The translations under genes and the position numbers were made by a program. From Rehmannia glutinosa (Eukaryota; Streptophyta; Magnoliopsida; Lamiales; Orobanchaceae), in NCBI GenBank assembly GCA_016081115.2, contig JABTTQ020001479.1, forward strand, positions 124,001-188,000: a stretch of 64,000 nucleotides of DNA, given 5' to 3'. Shown in pieces: positions 1-11,800 of this stretch (within the stretch, counting starts at the first letter, position 1; each line of letters opens with the position of its first letter). The notes under the pieces were generated by a model. That model did not search any database. It saw only the letters and a list, made by a program, of their open reading frames with translations, and had not been told where the DNA came from.

Positions 1-39
1 TTTTTCAAAGTCTTTCATTTTTAAAGCAAAGTTATTATC

Positions 40-973
40 ATGGAAGCAAATCTAACTCGTATTCCAATGTTCACTGTGGAAGAGTTTGATGACTGGAAAA
101 TTCGCATGCAGGCTCATCTATCCACTTTACACGATGAAATGTGGCTTGTGATAGAGGATGGGCCATTGCAAATATACAAAGTCAACAACTGCAAGAGCAA
201 AGCGGCACTGGGGTGAAGGAGAAGCTGCTGAGGTTAGACCAACTATGGTTGTAAAACCACGCACGTTGGACAAGGCGATGTTCAACAAAGTCAAATCATG
301 CAAATATGCCAAAGATATCTGGGAAAAGTTAACCCTGATTTGTGAAAGATCAGAATAGATTAAAGAGAATAAATTAACTGTTGCTGTTAAACAATTTGAA
401 AATTTTAAAATGCTTGCCGGTGAAACTCTGGATCAGCTGGATGCCAAATTTACAGAGATAACAAATGAGCCTTTAGCTCTTGGGAAAGAGTACACTCAGA
501 AGGAGATGTGCATGAAGATAATAAGAGCCCTCCCAGCTGAATGGGAAATGATGGTCATGGCTCTGAGACATTCAATGGACCTCTCAAAAACTTCTAATCA
601 TGAGCTATTCTCAGACCTCAAAGCTTATGAGTTTGAGCTGAGAAGGAAAGAGCAAGAGGAAACAGTTGTACCAAAGACATCTGCATTGTTGGCCAGTGAT
701 GGGAAGAAAGCTGAGCCAAAAGAGACCATAGACTAGAAGGAGATTGCCCTTATCGTAAAGAGATTCAACAAGTTTTTTAACATGAACTACAAGAGGAACA
801 AGAGTGAAACCTCCAGAAGACATTCATCACCCTCCAAGGCAAGGGAGGACAGGCCGCCCAAGAGAGCTGAGCATCAGAGAGCTGACTACCAGAGAGTCAG
901 AGGACTGACAGAGCTGATCAGAGAGCTGAAAACCTGTGTGGAATTGCAAACAACCAGGACATTTTGTTGTTGA
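40..973 (+). pseudogene. copia gag, N-terminal part with degenerate zinc knuckle
   Basis: Gag packages the retrotransposon RNA. The ATG at 40 opens MEANLTRIPMFTVEEF, a typical start of copia gag (DUF4219/UBN2 type). The frame shifts near 180-215 and then continues in frame 2 to 973, broken by in-frame stops at 356-358 and 734-736. Residues matching the UBN2 core (LAGETLDQLDAKFTEI and the following helix region) are readable at 410-700. A CCHC knuckle of the K-Q-P-G-H-F-V-V-D-C type is visible near 925-980, but in a different frame from the rest of gag, so the knuckle and body are separated by a frameshift. It is clearly a pseudogene. Confidence 0.8.
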
Positions 974-1157
974 TTGTTCCTATCCACCAGTCAACAAATA
1001 TAGAAATGAGGATGAAAGAAGAGTCTTTAGGGCAAGAAGATAAGAAAAGAAGAAAGTCATGTTGGATGCTGAAACTGTTGAACCAGCCAAGTGCAAAGAA
1101 GTAGCAGACTCAAATAGTAGTGAAGCGGACTACTCAAGTGACACAGAGGAATAGGCT

Positions 1158-2079
1158 TTGATCTGCCTCATGGCCAAAGAAAAAGATCAAGAAGATGAGG
1201 TATACTCCAACACATCTCATACTGATTCAAGTGATAGTGACTATGATACACACACTTCATCACCCACAGATCTTTACGATTCATTAGGCAAAATGATGAA
1301 AGATTTTGAGCACATTAAAACCTCTCACACACTTCTAAATGATGAAAACAGCCAGCTTAAGAGCCAAAACTCACTGCTGACAAAACAACTGAGTACTCTG
1401 AGTCACATAGCTGATGAGAACACTAAGCTGAAGGCTGAAAATGCCAAGATCATAGCAGAGTTAGCTGCTACAGAAAAGAGGGAAAAAGATCTTAAAAATG
1501 TGATTGCCTCATTTACAAAAGCATCCAAATCATTGGATGAACTTATTATGAGTCAAAAAGAATGTGGAGACAAGACAGGCATAGGATTTAATTCCTTTGT
1601 GCATAGTCAAACATAGTCAAACTCCAAGAGTGATTTTGGAAAAAGGATCTTCAAGCAATGAAGGGATCCAAAAACCCAAAACACCAAATGATGCACCCAC
1701 ATTCACACCAAAGCATAATCACAATCATATTAGCCTTGGTTATAAAGGGAAAGGAAAGAAGCCAGTAGAGTATGTTGAAAGGACAACTGAGAAGAAATTC
1801 AGACTGGTCCCTCGACAGACTCCTAATAGAAAATACTCTGTAAGAGCCAAACAGAGCTACCAAAAGCCCCAGAAATTTCATCAAAGAAATACATATGATG
1901 GGAATGGTAGAAACTATCCAAACCAAGCTGATTGGAATAAGTGTGAAATATCAGCAAAGACCTATGGGATACAAGCCAAAATGGCAAAGACCTCAACCTC
2001 AGCGAAGGTCATTCCCAAGGCAAAAGAGCTATTATCAGCACACATATGCACCCAAGCACTAGACTCAAAGACTTCATAA
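1158..2079 (+). pseudogene. copia gag-pol linker with coiled coil
   Basis: The first part (1,158-1,616) encodes an acidic, serine-rich stretch followed by a heptad-rich coiled coil (about residues 45-125, with ENSQLKSQNSLLTKQLSTL). It then shifts to another frame for a basic, Q/K/Y-rich segment (1,597-2,079). SIRE-type elements carry such an extended gag C-terminus, which probably mediates gag assembly. The opposite-strand relative has the same SSPTDLYDSLGKMMKDF motif at 16,680-16,760, which confirms homology. There is one frameshift inside the region and further damage on either side. Confidence 0.7.
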
Positions 2080-2280
2080 CTATCCTAAGAAAGCAATTGC
2101 TAAAACACACACAGCATACTGAGGAAAAGAGACAGGTTGTATGATCCTAAAACCCCAAGCAATTTGCTAATGTGCATTATGATTATGGTATCGATAGATG
2201 GCAACCTCTTAGAGTCGATCATCCGGCTATAGGTTGGTTGGAACATCTTATAGAACTAACCGCCAGGACCCAGGCAAGTA

Positions 2281-2530
2281 TGGGTACCTAAAAACTGATT
2301 TCCTTGATTGCAGGTTCAACGAACATCTGAGTGCCAAGGAACCTAGTACATGGATAGTGGTTGTTCCAGACATATGATAGGGAATAAAATGAAATCTGTC
2401 AAGATTCAAAGAGATTAGAGGTGCTAAAGTTATATTTGGAGAAATGAAGCTCGGGGGAGATCAAAGGCACGGAGATCCATCAAGAAAAATAGATTGGAGA
2501 TCAGATGTTGCTTATGTTGAAGGCCTCAAC
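2281..2530 (+). pseudogene. copia aspartic protease remnant
   Basis: The retroviral-type protease that processes Gag-Pol is marked by the catalytic D-S-G triad encoded at 2,353-2,361, within Y-M-D-S-G-C-S-R-H-M. A recognisable KVIFG segment follows near 2,430. The reading frame is broken several times between 2,080 and 2,730, so only fragments can be read. The same block is better preserved in element 2 (16,042-16,647, - strand). Confidence 0.65.
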
Positions 2531-2724
2531 TTCAACTGTTAAGCATCGGCCAACTCGTGACAAAGGCTACAATGTAGGATTCAACATGGGAATATGCGGA
2601 TCAAAGATTGAATCAAGTGAAATTATCTTTGCAAGGTACAAGGCAAAAGAATATGTATGTGGTAGATTTGTCTCTTTGCTACACCAAGCACATGTCTGCT
2701 AGCAAGGAGTACAGCCAAATCCAG

Positions 2725-3965
2725 TTGGATGTGGCATAAGAAGCTGAGTCATTTGAACTTAAAGACAATCAACAAGCTTTCAAGGAGTCATCTTGTGGAA
2801 GGATTGCGGACTTCGAGTATACAAGAAAGAAAGTATATATGATGCATGCCAGATGGGAAAGCAAATCAAATCATCATTCAAGGATAAGCCAATTCCTTCT
2901 TCAACCAGGATATTACATCTGTTGCATATGGATTTATTTGGTCCAGTTGAGCCAGTTAGCATCAGTGGAAAGAAATACATCTTAGTGGTGGTGGATGTTA
3001 TTCAAGATATACATGGACAATTTCATGTGTAAAAAGAAGGAAACACTGCAGAAGTTACCTCAGCTGATGAGAAGAGTCAAACCATTATAAAGATAAGATC
3101 TGACAGGGGAACTGAGTTTGTCAATGGGATAATAACTCAGTATTGTGTTGAAAATGGTATTGCTCGTGAGTTATCAGCAGCAAGGACTCCACAGCAGAAT
3201 AGAGTAGTTGAAAGAAGAAACAGAACTCTCAAGGAAGTTGCAAGGACAATGTTAGCTGAAGCTAGATTACCTAAGAGATTTTGGGCTGAAGCCACAAATA
3301 CAGCATGTTATACTCAGAATAGATGCATGATAAACAGGCAATTGACCAAGACTCCCTATGAGATTTGGACAGGGTGGAAGCCAAATGTTGGATATTTCAA
3401 GATATTTGGATGTAAATGCTTCATCCACAACAATGGCAAGGATAATTTGAAGGCTTTTGATGCTAAAGCTGATGAAGGTATCTTTTTAGGATACTTAGCT
3501 GAGAGTAAAGCCTATAGAGTGTTGAACAAGAGGACTATGGTCACAGAAGAGTCTATCCATGTGGTTTTTTATGAACCTAATGTGAATGGAGAAGACATTG
3601 ATGAGTTAGCTGATAAGCTGAATCAGCCAACTATGCAAAAGAGTCCTTATGTAGAAGCAGATGTGAGAGCACTCAACCCTGATGATGGTGAGATAGCTGA
3701 ATCTCAAAGACAGCTGGAAGGTCTACAGCTGAATGAAAATGGAGAAGCTGTTAAAGACAACTTAGCTGCGAGACGACTAAATCCAGCAGACTTACTCCAA
3801 CCTAATATGAGATGGCTGAGAGACCATCCACCTGAGTTAATCATTGGAGATGTTAGATATGGCATAAGAACCAGATCCAGAGCACAACATGAAGCTATGT
3901 TCACTTGTTTTATTTCCCAAATAGAGCCTAAAGATGTGTCTCAAGCACTGGAAGACTCACATTAG
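2725..3965 (+). pseudogene. copia integrase with GAG-pre-integrase zinc domain
   Basis: Integrase inserts the cDNA into the genome. The HHCC zinc domain is partly readable (WHKKLSHLNL at 2,733-2,762, then DACQMGKQ near 2,840). The catalytic DDE residues are visible as LHMDLFGP (about 2,922-2,945), IRSDRGTEF (about 3,094-3,120) and VVERRNRTLKE (about 3,205-3,237). About 60 bases around 3,000-3,060 are disturbed and shift the frame. From 3,063 on, the frame stays open through the C-terminal GKR/GIFLGY region to a stop at 3,963-3,965. That stop replaces a Trp codon (TGG to TAG) judging from the W at the same place in element 2 (DTHWIQAMQEE), so it is a nonsense mutation and not the end of the polyprotein. 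Confidence 0.85.
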
Positions 3966-3974
3966 ATTCAGGCC

Positions 3975-4823
3975 ATGCAAGAAGAGCTGAATCAGTTTGA
4001 AAGGAACAAAGTATGGGAATTGGTTCAAAGGCCAACCCACCAAAATGTTATTGGTACTAAATGGGTTTTTAGAAACAAGATGAATGAGGAAGGATCTGTT
4101 GTGAGAAACAAAGCAAGATTGGTAGCCAAAGGGTATTTCCAAGAAGAATGTATATATTTTGATGAAACCTTTGCTCTTGTTGCCAGATTGGAAGCAATAA
4201 GGATGTTTCTTGCTTATGTTGCACATAAGAACTTCACTGTGTATCAAATGGATGTGAAGAGTGCATTTCTCAATGGACAGCTAGAAGAAGAAGTCCATGT
4301 TGAACAACCTCCAGGTTTTGAGCAGAAAACTATTGGAGATAAAGTCTACAAGCTCAAGAAAGCACTGTATGGATTGAAACAAGCACCAAGAGCATGGTAT
4401 GATACATTATCTCAGTTTCTATTTGACAATAGATTCACCAAAGGCAAGGTTGACAGAAAACTCGTCAGGATTCAAGATGGAGAGAGTATACTGCTTGTTC
4501 AAATATATGTGGATGACATCATTTTTGGTTCCATAAACAAAGAGCTGTGTGACAAGTTCTCAAACCTCATGCAAGGTAAATTTAAGATGAGCATGATAGG
4601 AGAGCTAATATTCTTCTTAGGACTTCAAGTCAAGCAATTGAAGGATGGAACCTTCATAAGCCAAGCCAAGTATACCAGAGATTTAATGAAGAAATTTGGT
4701 ATTGAAGAGAAATCATCAGTGAAGATTCCTATGAATACATCAGTCAAGATGGACATGGATGCAGATGGCAAAGCTATTGATAAACCAGATATAGAGCCGT
4801 CATTGGATCATTGCTCTATTTAA
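3975..4823 (+). pseudogene. copia reverse transcriptase
   Basis: RVT_2-type reverse transcriptase in the same frame as the upstream integrase, separated only by the nonsense codon at 3,963. Readable hallmarks are GTKWVFRNKMNEEG, ARLVAKGY, QMDVKSAFLNGQLEEEV, the PPGFE motif, LKKALYGLKQAPRAWY and the catalytic YVDDIIFGS (about 4,507-4,533). All key residues are intact, although single changes such as the one in VAKGYFQEE (usually SQEEG) are visible. The frame ends at 4,823 by a frameshift at the RT/RNase H junction. This is the best-preserved domain of element 1. Confidence 0.9.
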
Positions 4824-5451
4824 TGCAAAAGGCGGACATCACCTTTGGTAGGTGTATGTGCTAGATTTTAATCTGCACCAAAAAAGAGAGTCACATGACC
4901 GCACTAAGAGAATCTTAAGGTATTTGAAGGGATGCCGAAGGAAGCGAAACTTATGGTATCCAAATGAGGGAGGATTCAGGCGATAGGATACTCGGACTCG
5001 GGACTATGTTGGATGTAGAGTTGACGGGAAGAGTACTTACGGTACATGTCAAATAATTGGAAAGCATTAGTTTCTTAGTTCAACAAAAACAAAACTCAAT
5101 AGCTACATCCACAATGGTGAACCAGAGTACATAGGCTGCGGGCAATTTGTTGTGCCCAAGTCTTATGGATGAGACAAAGAAGTGAGAGATTATGATATTG
5201 AAGAAAAAGAGATTCCAATTATGTGTGATAACACTAGTGCCATTGCAATCACTCAGAATCCAGTGTTGCATTCAAGAACAAAGCACATTGATGTTAGATA
5301 TCATGTTATATGAGATCATGTTGAAAAGAAAGACATCACTTTGGAATACATCTTAACTGATAAGCAGTTAGCTGACATATTAACAAAGCCATTATGTGAA
5401 TCAAGGTTTGAAGAGCTCAAGAATGAGTTAGGGTTAATTGAGTTGAGTTAG
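4824..5451 (+). pseudogene. copia RNase H
   Basis: RNase H removes the RNA template during cDNA synthesis. The N-terminal half is scrambled by small deletions (4,830-5,160). The C-terminal half reads well: IMCDNTSAIAITQNPV (about 5,220-5,265), SRTKHIDVRYH, LADILTKPL and a final L-I-E-L-S before the stop at 5,449-5,451. One extra stop lies in the HIDVRYHVI region (TGA near 5,312). It is collinear with element 2 at 13,191-13,830. Confidence 0.8.
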
Positions 5452-6060
5452 ATTACTCAAAAGATTCAATCAGCAGAGATAAAAGAAGAGAGAATGGAAA
5501 ATAGACAAGTTTCATATTTTCGCCAAGTGAAACAGCCTAGTCGGGAAGTAAGTTGCATCAAGTTAGCTGACAGCTGAGTGATGTTATGTGAAGAGAGAAG
5601 CAGAGCTAAGTCACTTTGGAAGAAAGCTGAATCATTTATGAGCTAAGTGACAAAAACATAGTTGTTTTATTCGAGCAGGAATGTTTTTAAGGATGACTGT
5701 CAGTACAAAAGCTGCACAATAAACCATATGATTGGATATAAATGTTGTTGATTTAATGTGGGGAAATTAATACGGTTTTGAAGAGTCAATCCTGACCGTT
5801 GATTTTGATCAAATTTTTCAAATTCCAGAAATCGTCCTTTCAAGTCCCTTATATACCAAAATTCATTTTCTCTCTCCTCACCCAAACATACTCGTCTTCA
5901 GCAAGCAAGAAAGTTTTTTCTCTGCAAACCGTTCGAAACCCTATCTTTCAAGTTCAAGTTTTTCGTGTTTTTCTCCGATCAAACATTTTGAAAACTGGGC
6001 TGAGTTCGTCTTCAACCAAGTTTGCAGAACGTGATCAACAGGTCCTATAAGGAGGATGGG
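5452..6060 (+). other. non-coding spacer between pol and env-like ORF
   Basis: About 600 bases without a convincing ORF. They align by eye with the reverse complement of 12,603-13,190 in element 2 (shared GAATCATTTATG, AGTGACAAAAAC, GGAATGTTTTTAA, GATTGGATATAAATG). SIRE-type elements have such a spacer between pol and the env-like gene. Confidence 0.6.
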
Positions 6061-6278
6061 ACCTCTGGCTGTTCACTGGGATATGTCATTGTCATTGGCC
6101 ATTTGATGGAGGTTAAGGGCATTGCAGCGCCATGGGAAGCCCTTCCATGCGAACAAGAGGATGTTCAAGGCGAACCTCTCTAGAGCGCAGAAGAAAGCCC
6201 ATGCGAGGAACGCGGATACAAGTGAGGGGGAATCGGTGACCAGTAGAAGACATAGTTTGAGACCGTAGGTCCCAAGGG
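6061..6278 (+). pseudogene. env-like ORF fragment of element 1, cut by an LTR
   Basis: The stretch starting with the ATG at 6,106 matches the reverse complement of 11,946 downward in element 2: ATGGAGGT, then GCCTTCCATG-like, AACAAGAGGATGTTC, CCTCTCT and GTGAGGGG in order. It breaks off at 6,278, directly at the LTR of element 2. So element 1 also had the env-like gene and lost most of it when the opposite-strand element arrived, or by later rearrangement. The function of SIRE env-like proteins is unproven. Confidence 0.6.
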
Positions 6279-7793
6279 TGTAAGTGTAAGGTTTAGAAGG
6301 GGGGTTGAATAAACCTTGCAAATTTTTGATTTAGTCCTTTTAAAAATTCGAGTTGATACTACACATTTTGTGTCCTTGGTGGATGACCAATTTAGTTAAT
6401 CAAGTAGAGTTAGTCTCTCAACGAGACTTAATCGAAATTTTGTTGATGGAATAACTCATTTGTGGTTTGTTTTCATTGGAAGACATAACACCCTTAAGTT
6501 TGGTTAGAGAGATTTAGAGCTTGATTTAGTACTTGAGGTTATCTAATGGATAGCAAATATGTCGTAAATTAAACAAATATGATGCAAGAATTAAAGTCTT
6601 GAAATGTAAATGACACAATAAGATTTTTATAGAGGTTCGAAGATGGGGTAATTCTTCTACTCCTCTCTTCTCCAACTCTGGAGGAATCCACTAGGTATTG
6701 ATCAAGTATACAAAGTGGTAACAGTCCAGATACAAGTCTTGATCACACGGTGACTTGATCCTTTGGGACTCAGTCTGGAGACGCCTTGATCACTCAGTTG
6801 GCTTCTCGTACGACTCAGCTTCTTCATAGGGCAGCTGCCTTGCTACTACAACCACTTGCTCAAGCTCTTTGAATTTGATCACTAAGCCCTCCAAAAGCTC
6901 AAGACTTGGTTCGACCTTGAACCTTCCTACAATCCTTCGTGGAATGTAGACCCCTTGATTTTTCAGTAATTTCCTCTTCAACTGATTGAAGTTATCTTTC
7001 CTTCACAGGTGAGTGTTGGATTGATGTTCTTCGTAGTGTAGGCTTGAGGATTAAGCGTTTAATGACTTGAGAATATTTCAGGTTCCAGTTCTAATAATTG
7101 CTTGAATGTTTGTGGTTCTGGTCTTCTTTTCTCAGAGTCATTCCTCAGCCTTTTATAGTGATCTTTCAAAAATCTGCCCATTGAAGAGATAGGCTTATTT
7201 TTGAAAGTCACTTGCGTCGTTGGCTTGTCTTGTTGCGATCCTTGGAATTGCCATTTCCTCGTATGAATTGTTCTTCACCTTTTCGAGTTCGACACGGTGT
7301 AGTGCTTCCCATTGGTTTATTCCTTTTGAACGCTTCCGGGACCGAGCACTTGAGAAAGGTAGTATGGAGATATTACTTGTTTAGGTAATTCTCTTGATTT
7401 CGGCAACGGATCTTTTTCGATTATCTCGACTTGATCGCATTTCCTTGCTTTCCCCAGGTGACTTAGAGTCGACTTCCAATCATGGATGACTCTTTGTCAC
7501 TTCAACTTGAGACTTGGCTTTTCTTGAGTTGACTTGGTGATACTCCACTCACCGCATCTGTTTGCTCCTTGATAGAGTTCCGTCTACTCTTCTTTGCCAT
7601 ACTCATTTGTCTCGCAATGAGTCTTCCTTCTAGTCTCCGGTTGTCTTCTTGCATGTTTGGGCATAGGCGACTTAACTCGGCTTGACCCAGCCCTATTTAT
7701 TACAATGCAGTTTACAACAAAAATGGGGTGCCAACTTCCTATTCTAAGTTTTACATGGCATTCATCAAAATCTAAACAATAAATTTCCCAACA
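6279..7793 (-). repeat. 3' LTR of SIRE-type element 2
   Basis: On the - strand the LTR begins TGTTGGGAAATTTATTG directly after a polypurine tract and ends CTTACACTTACA, giving TG...CA ends and about 1.5 kb. The end carries the run GGTTTATTCAACCCCCCTTC that is characteristic of SIRE-type LTRs. It borders interrupted element 1 on its low side. The other LTR of element 2 is not in the window, so no TSD can be tested. Confidence 0.75.
6623..6632 (-). promoter_or_regulatory. putative TATA box of the LTR
   Basis: On the - strand the sequence CTATAAAAAT lies about 1.16 kb into the LTR, followed by the C/T-rich segment expected around the start of R. The position fits a retrotransposon promoter, but no transcription start can be confirmed. 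Confidence 0.4.
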
Positions 7794-7809
7794 ATTTCCC
7801 CCTTTTTGA
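7794..7809 (-). other. polypurine tract (plus-strand primer site)
   Basis: On the - strand CAAAAAGGGGGAAATTG lies immediately before the LTR start. This is the typical SIRE-lineage plus-strand primer and fixes the LTR boundary and the strand of the element. Confidence 0.75.
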
Positions 7810-8109
7810 TGATGCCAAAACTTAAACCATTCAAAAATGTAAATAGCAAAGATACATACAGATAGTGTATTCACATAGAATGTATGCGTAGAATCAATCC
7901 TTTTATTGATCATAACATTCTTGTTCTTTTACACAACTGTTTACAAGGTGTATCAGAGCAAACATTTGTCTACACAAAAAAATAAAGAATTTATAGCTTT
8001 ATTGCAGAAGACTTACATAGTATGTATTTACATAATAAAATACATGAAGGGTGGACAAAGCAACACTTCATCTCCTTCGTGGTCTCCTTCTTTCATCTTG
8101 TTCAAGATC

Positions 8110-8853
8110 TTACGCTCTTCTTCTCTTTTTCTCATCGTCAGCTGCCTTCTTCTTCTTTTCATATGCCTTCCTGGCAGCTTCATCTCTTCTTAATCTCTCT
8201 TGTCTTTCCTCCCATAGCTGAGTTTGTCTCTTGTTTTCTTCTTCTATTCTTTTCGCATACTCAGCATTACTTTTAGCCACTTGCAAATTTGCTACTTGGT
8301 CAAGACCAGCCCAGTAGATCCCTCCTTTCTTGCCTGGATCTACGTATTCAATGTTTTTGGGCAGAGGCCTAGGTCTGAAACCTCTTCCTCCACCACTGCT
8401 TCTTCCTCTACCTCTGGGCGTGTATTGTACTGGGGTCTTTTTCTTTTCAGCTGAGTGACCAGCGGAGTGACCAGCAGAGTGACTTGGTAGTCTGCTTGCT
8501 GTCGGCTTCTTCACATAACGTGAGACCCTTTTCCCAAGATACAAGTCCCAAGCTTGAGCCATAGACATTTTTGCAAAGTATCTTTCGGTGCGGCGTTTTA
8601 AATTCATCAACCGATCGTGGCTCGGTCCCGACATCCGAGATGGCATAAGTGTCTCTGTCTCTTTGGAATGCCTCCATGTTGTTTCAAGATGTTCATAACT
8701 TGGGCATCCATTCTTCCTTCCACTTCTCCATCCTTGCTTCAATTGTCTTTCTCTTTTCACCATAGATATAGCAGAGTGTTGGAGTGGCGAGTCACTTTGG
8801 GAGTTTGTTCCGATAATATCGGTGTGACAATACCTTGTTGGGGGTTTGTGCAA
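8110..8853 (-). pseudogene. env-like ORF, C-terminal part (coiled coil)
   Basis: This 247-residue open frame is the longest piece of the 3' ORF of element 2. The middle is rich in G/R (RGRGRSSGGGRGFRPRP) after a short H-S-A-G repeat. The last ~70 residues form a highly charged coiled coil (EEENKRQTQLWEERQERLRR, then a K-rich tail). No signal peptide or membrane segment is visible in this part. SIRE env-like proteins are often described as coiled-coil rich; a role in membrane fusion is not supported here. The first ~100 residues may be in the wrong frame because an overlapping frame (8,447-8,677) also looks coding. Confidence 0.55.
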
Positions 8854-11800
8854 TCATCAAGGTCACATCTTTCGATCCTTTCCCTCAGCGAGACTTTCCT
8901 TTCTTTTGTTTTGACACTTCCTCATTTGTCTTTCCCTTTCTGATTGCTTCCTCCTTTTCCCGACGAGATCTCTTTAGCGTTTTAAAGTATTCCTCTTCCC
9001 CTTTTTGGCATCATCAAAGGGAGAGGAACACTGAAACATATCTTGGCAGCGGTGAAGTCGAGCTCGCCGATAGCCGAGGGAGTTCGCCTCGAGTCTGGCT
9101 GCGGTGTATGCGGCATGAAATTCGGAGCGAGTAGCGTTGTACTCTCTTTGAAATTAGCTTCATCTCGGCCATGAGAAGGTTGAATTTTCTATTCATGTTG
9201 TCTTCCATACGCTATAGATCACTCTTATTTTGCTCACGCAGCGACTTTATCTCGGCGTGTGAGCTTCATGCATGTGCTCAATGTGTTCTCTCAATTTTGT
9301 TTTTGCATCGGCATTCTCGCTCTCCATACCAGCTGACTTGTTAAACAATGTCTGAAGTATCTAACTTGTTCCACACGTATTGTTTCTTTGTTGTTGCCAC
9401 CATTCCACGATCCGACAGATTATACCTCTCAAGTCGGCGAAGGTTGGCATCTCATTGTCGATCGCATGTCCATAGAGGCTGGTGCCTCTCCATCCGTTCA
9501 ATTTCAGCAAATAATGCCTTGAACACCTCCCGAACTTCGATTGTTTCTTCCGTTGCGGTGATGGCCATGCGGCATCAAAGTCATAGTCATTTGGAATGAT
9601 GGTACAGACGGAATGACGGGAGCTGGTGCAGTAGAAGCGTGCGAGCTCGTTCTCGACTCTTCGGGGAGGTCGGGTACCTCCGGGGAGAAAGGAAATGATT
9701 CTACAAAGGATTCATCACCCTCTTTTGGGATTTGTTCAATGATGAGAGGTGCGCGTGAAGTTCCTTTTGGAGTCGAACCGCTGCACTGCATTTTGGAGGA
9801 GCTGTGTAGTAGACTCTGTTTGGTGAGGTCTTTTGTGAAGTGGACCCACCTTGCCGAGCCTCATTGTCTCACGACTTCGTTGGTCTCTTTGGTTTCTCCA
9901 ATTGAGTGGGTGGTCCTCGGCCTTATCGAGCGTCATCGGACGATGATGAGATTTCCATTGGTGGCTCATCATCAAAGTTGAAAGTTTGTGAGTAGTCTTG
10001 AGATCGACTTGCTCGTCTTTGGGAACATCCGGTGAGTCTTTTGGATCGGTCACGGGGATGACTCGGCTTCTTCGTCTCCTTCCGATCCCAAAAAGGTTAC
10101 ATCGGGGTTATCCGGGAATCATGAAGCGCGCTTATCTCCTTTTCGGATGGATCAATGATAGCAGGAGAGATGTTCTCTATTTCGATTTCTTTACCCCGGG
10201 AAGTCTCAACCTCCCGTGGGCCTTCATTACCTCCTACGGTCTCAAGCTGCGGTGAGGCCTTGGACCTCCCTTTTCGAGTGTCGGTTGTCTTAGGGTCTTC
10301 TATGGTGGCATCCATTGGAGTCTCAACCCCATGGATTGCACTTTCATCGCGCCCAGTGTTAACTCCCGGTACATTCCTTCTGCGCTCGACCGCATCGGCA
10401 GCGTCATTAGCCTTCGGAGCGGTTGGCACCTCGGTGAGACAATCTCAATTGTCCGAGCTTCGTTGATGACAACTTCTTTGTGTACTTTGTGGTTGTTCCT
10501 TCTCCACTTCGCCTCCTAGATTCGTCGTGGAGTCATCTGCGGCATTCTCCGACCTTGCTGCGGTGGAGGAGTTTCCCCTCGGTGGCGCACCACGGTGAGT
10601 GACTTGAATGGGGTCACTCGTCTCCAAACTCTTGGTTGTTTCTCTTGAGTGTTCCGCCGTTGGGGCGGTGGTGAGACACCTTCATTAGGGGTTGGCTCAT
10701 TTGGGGTCCCCACTAACCCGTTTCATCGCCAATTCCCTTAATTCCTTCTTCCGAGTGAGTGGGGAAGTGGTGGCGATAACAAAGATGGCGATTTTTTGAA
10801 CCACTCCCATTGGATCAATTTCATTTGTGTTTTGGAGGACTCTCTGGTCCCTCCATCAATCTTTTCTCGTGAAGGATTCGGATTCGTGCAATGCTTGCTG
10901 CATTTGCAACTTTTTACGTGGCGGCGGCAGAGTCGGATCCTCATCACACATCGAGATAAGACATCAAGGAGATGATGTGTGTGTTATGTGGTGCGGTGAT
11001 AGGCGAGATCTTTGGCCTTCTCACGTGCCTCGCCTTCCTCTGCTGTCTGTCTTTCCTTCTCCTTGTCCTTGAAGATCCGCAAGATATACGTGCGATTTTT
11101 CTTCATCCGTCTTGGACCACAGTGGTCACTCCAAGGAAGTTCAGCAGTTCCTCTTCCTCTTCTATAAATTCAGGCCGTTGGAACTGTTCCTTGATTGACT
11201 CAATTTCCACTTCATCCACTCTCGCAGGCGATTTTGGATGTCCGGGTAAATTGGGGATAGGATCATCACATCACTATCGGCTCTATCGCCTTCTTCTTGT
11301 GTCTCATTGCGCGGACTACATGTGTTTTCGTTTTGCCTCTGTTGATCGCCTTGACGAGACTTAGGCTGTTTCATCAATTATATCGGGGACTCTACTTCTC
11401 CGTGAGTCTCGATATCTGCTCGGTGAGTGGGCGACTCGGCCCGGTTTCTCAAGCTCGGAGTGCTTGATGATTCTTCTTCGTCTCTAGTTTGTACCGCAGA
11501 GGAATTTCTGGTTCGAGAGAGAGTTTCTTCCGAGTGCAGGGCGGCGGGGCCGTCTTTGGTGTTTTCTTACGAGTAGCTGGCCGTCTTGGCTTATCGAGTT
11601 CTCCTCTTTTTGACGATCGGAGAAGGTATTTGAGAGTCCTTCTCAACCGCTTCTTTCTTTGAGGCGGGAGACACGGCCTGCGCGGGCGGGTGACTCGAGC
11701 TGCGGGCGGGAGCGAGTTTGTTTTCTTTCTTTGCATGAGCGTGATCTTCTTAGCAAACTGTGCGGGGCAGCTTTCTTCTTTGGTGGAGAGGAAAGCAGTT

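Larger units (their letters stand above)
1..6278 (+). mobile_element. SIRE-type Ty1/copia retrotransposon, element 1, truncated at both ends
   Basis: The domain order gag, zinc knuckle, coiled coil, aspartic protease, integrase, reverse transcriptase, RNase H and then an env-like start defines a Ty1/copia element with the extra 3' ORF typical of the SIRE/Maximus (Sirevirus) lineage. The window opens in the leader just before the gag ATG at 40, so the 5' LTR is outside. The element ends abruptly at 6,278, where the LTR of an opposite-strand relative begins. Stops and frameshifts occur throughout, so it is non-functional. The SIRE assignment rests on the env-like ORF, the pre-LTR sequence of the sister element and general protein similarity, not on a search. 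Confidence 0.85.

Noticed and set aside
9613..10255. Plus-strand ORFs of 85-122 codons in 9,613-10,466
   Set aside because: They are antisense to the env-like region of element 2 and have no family features.
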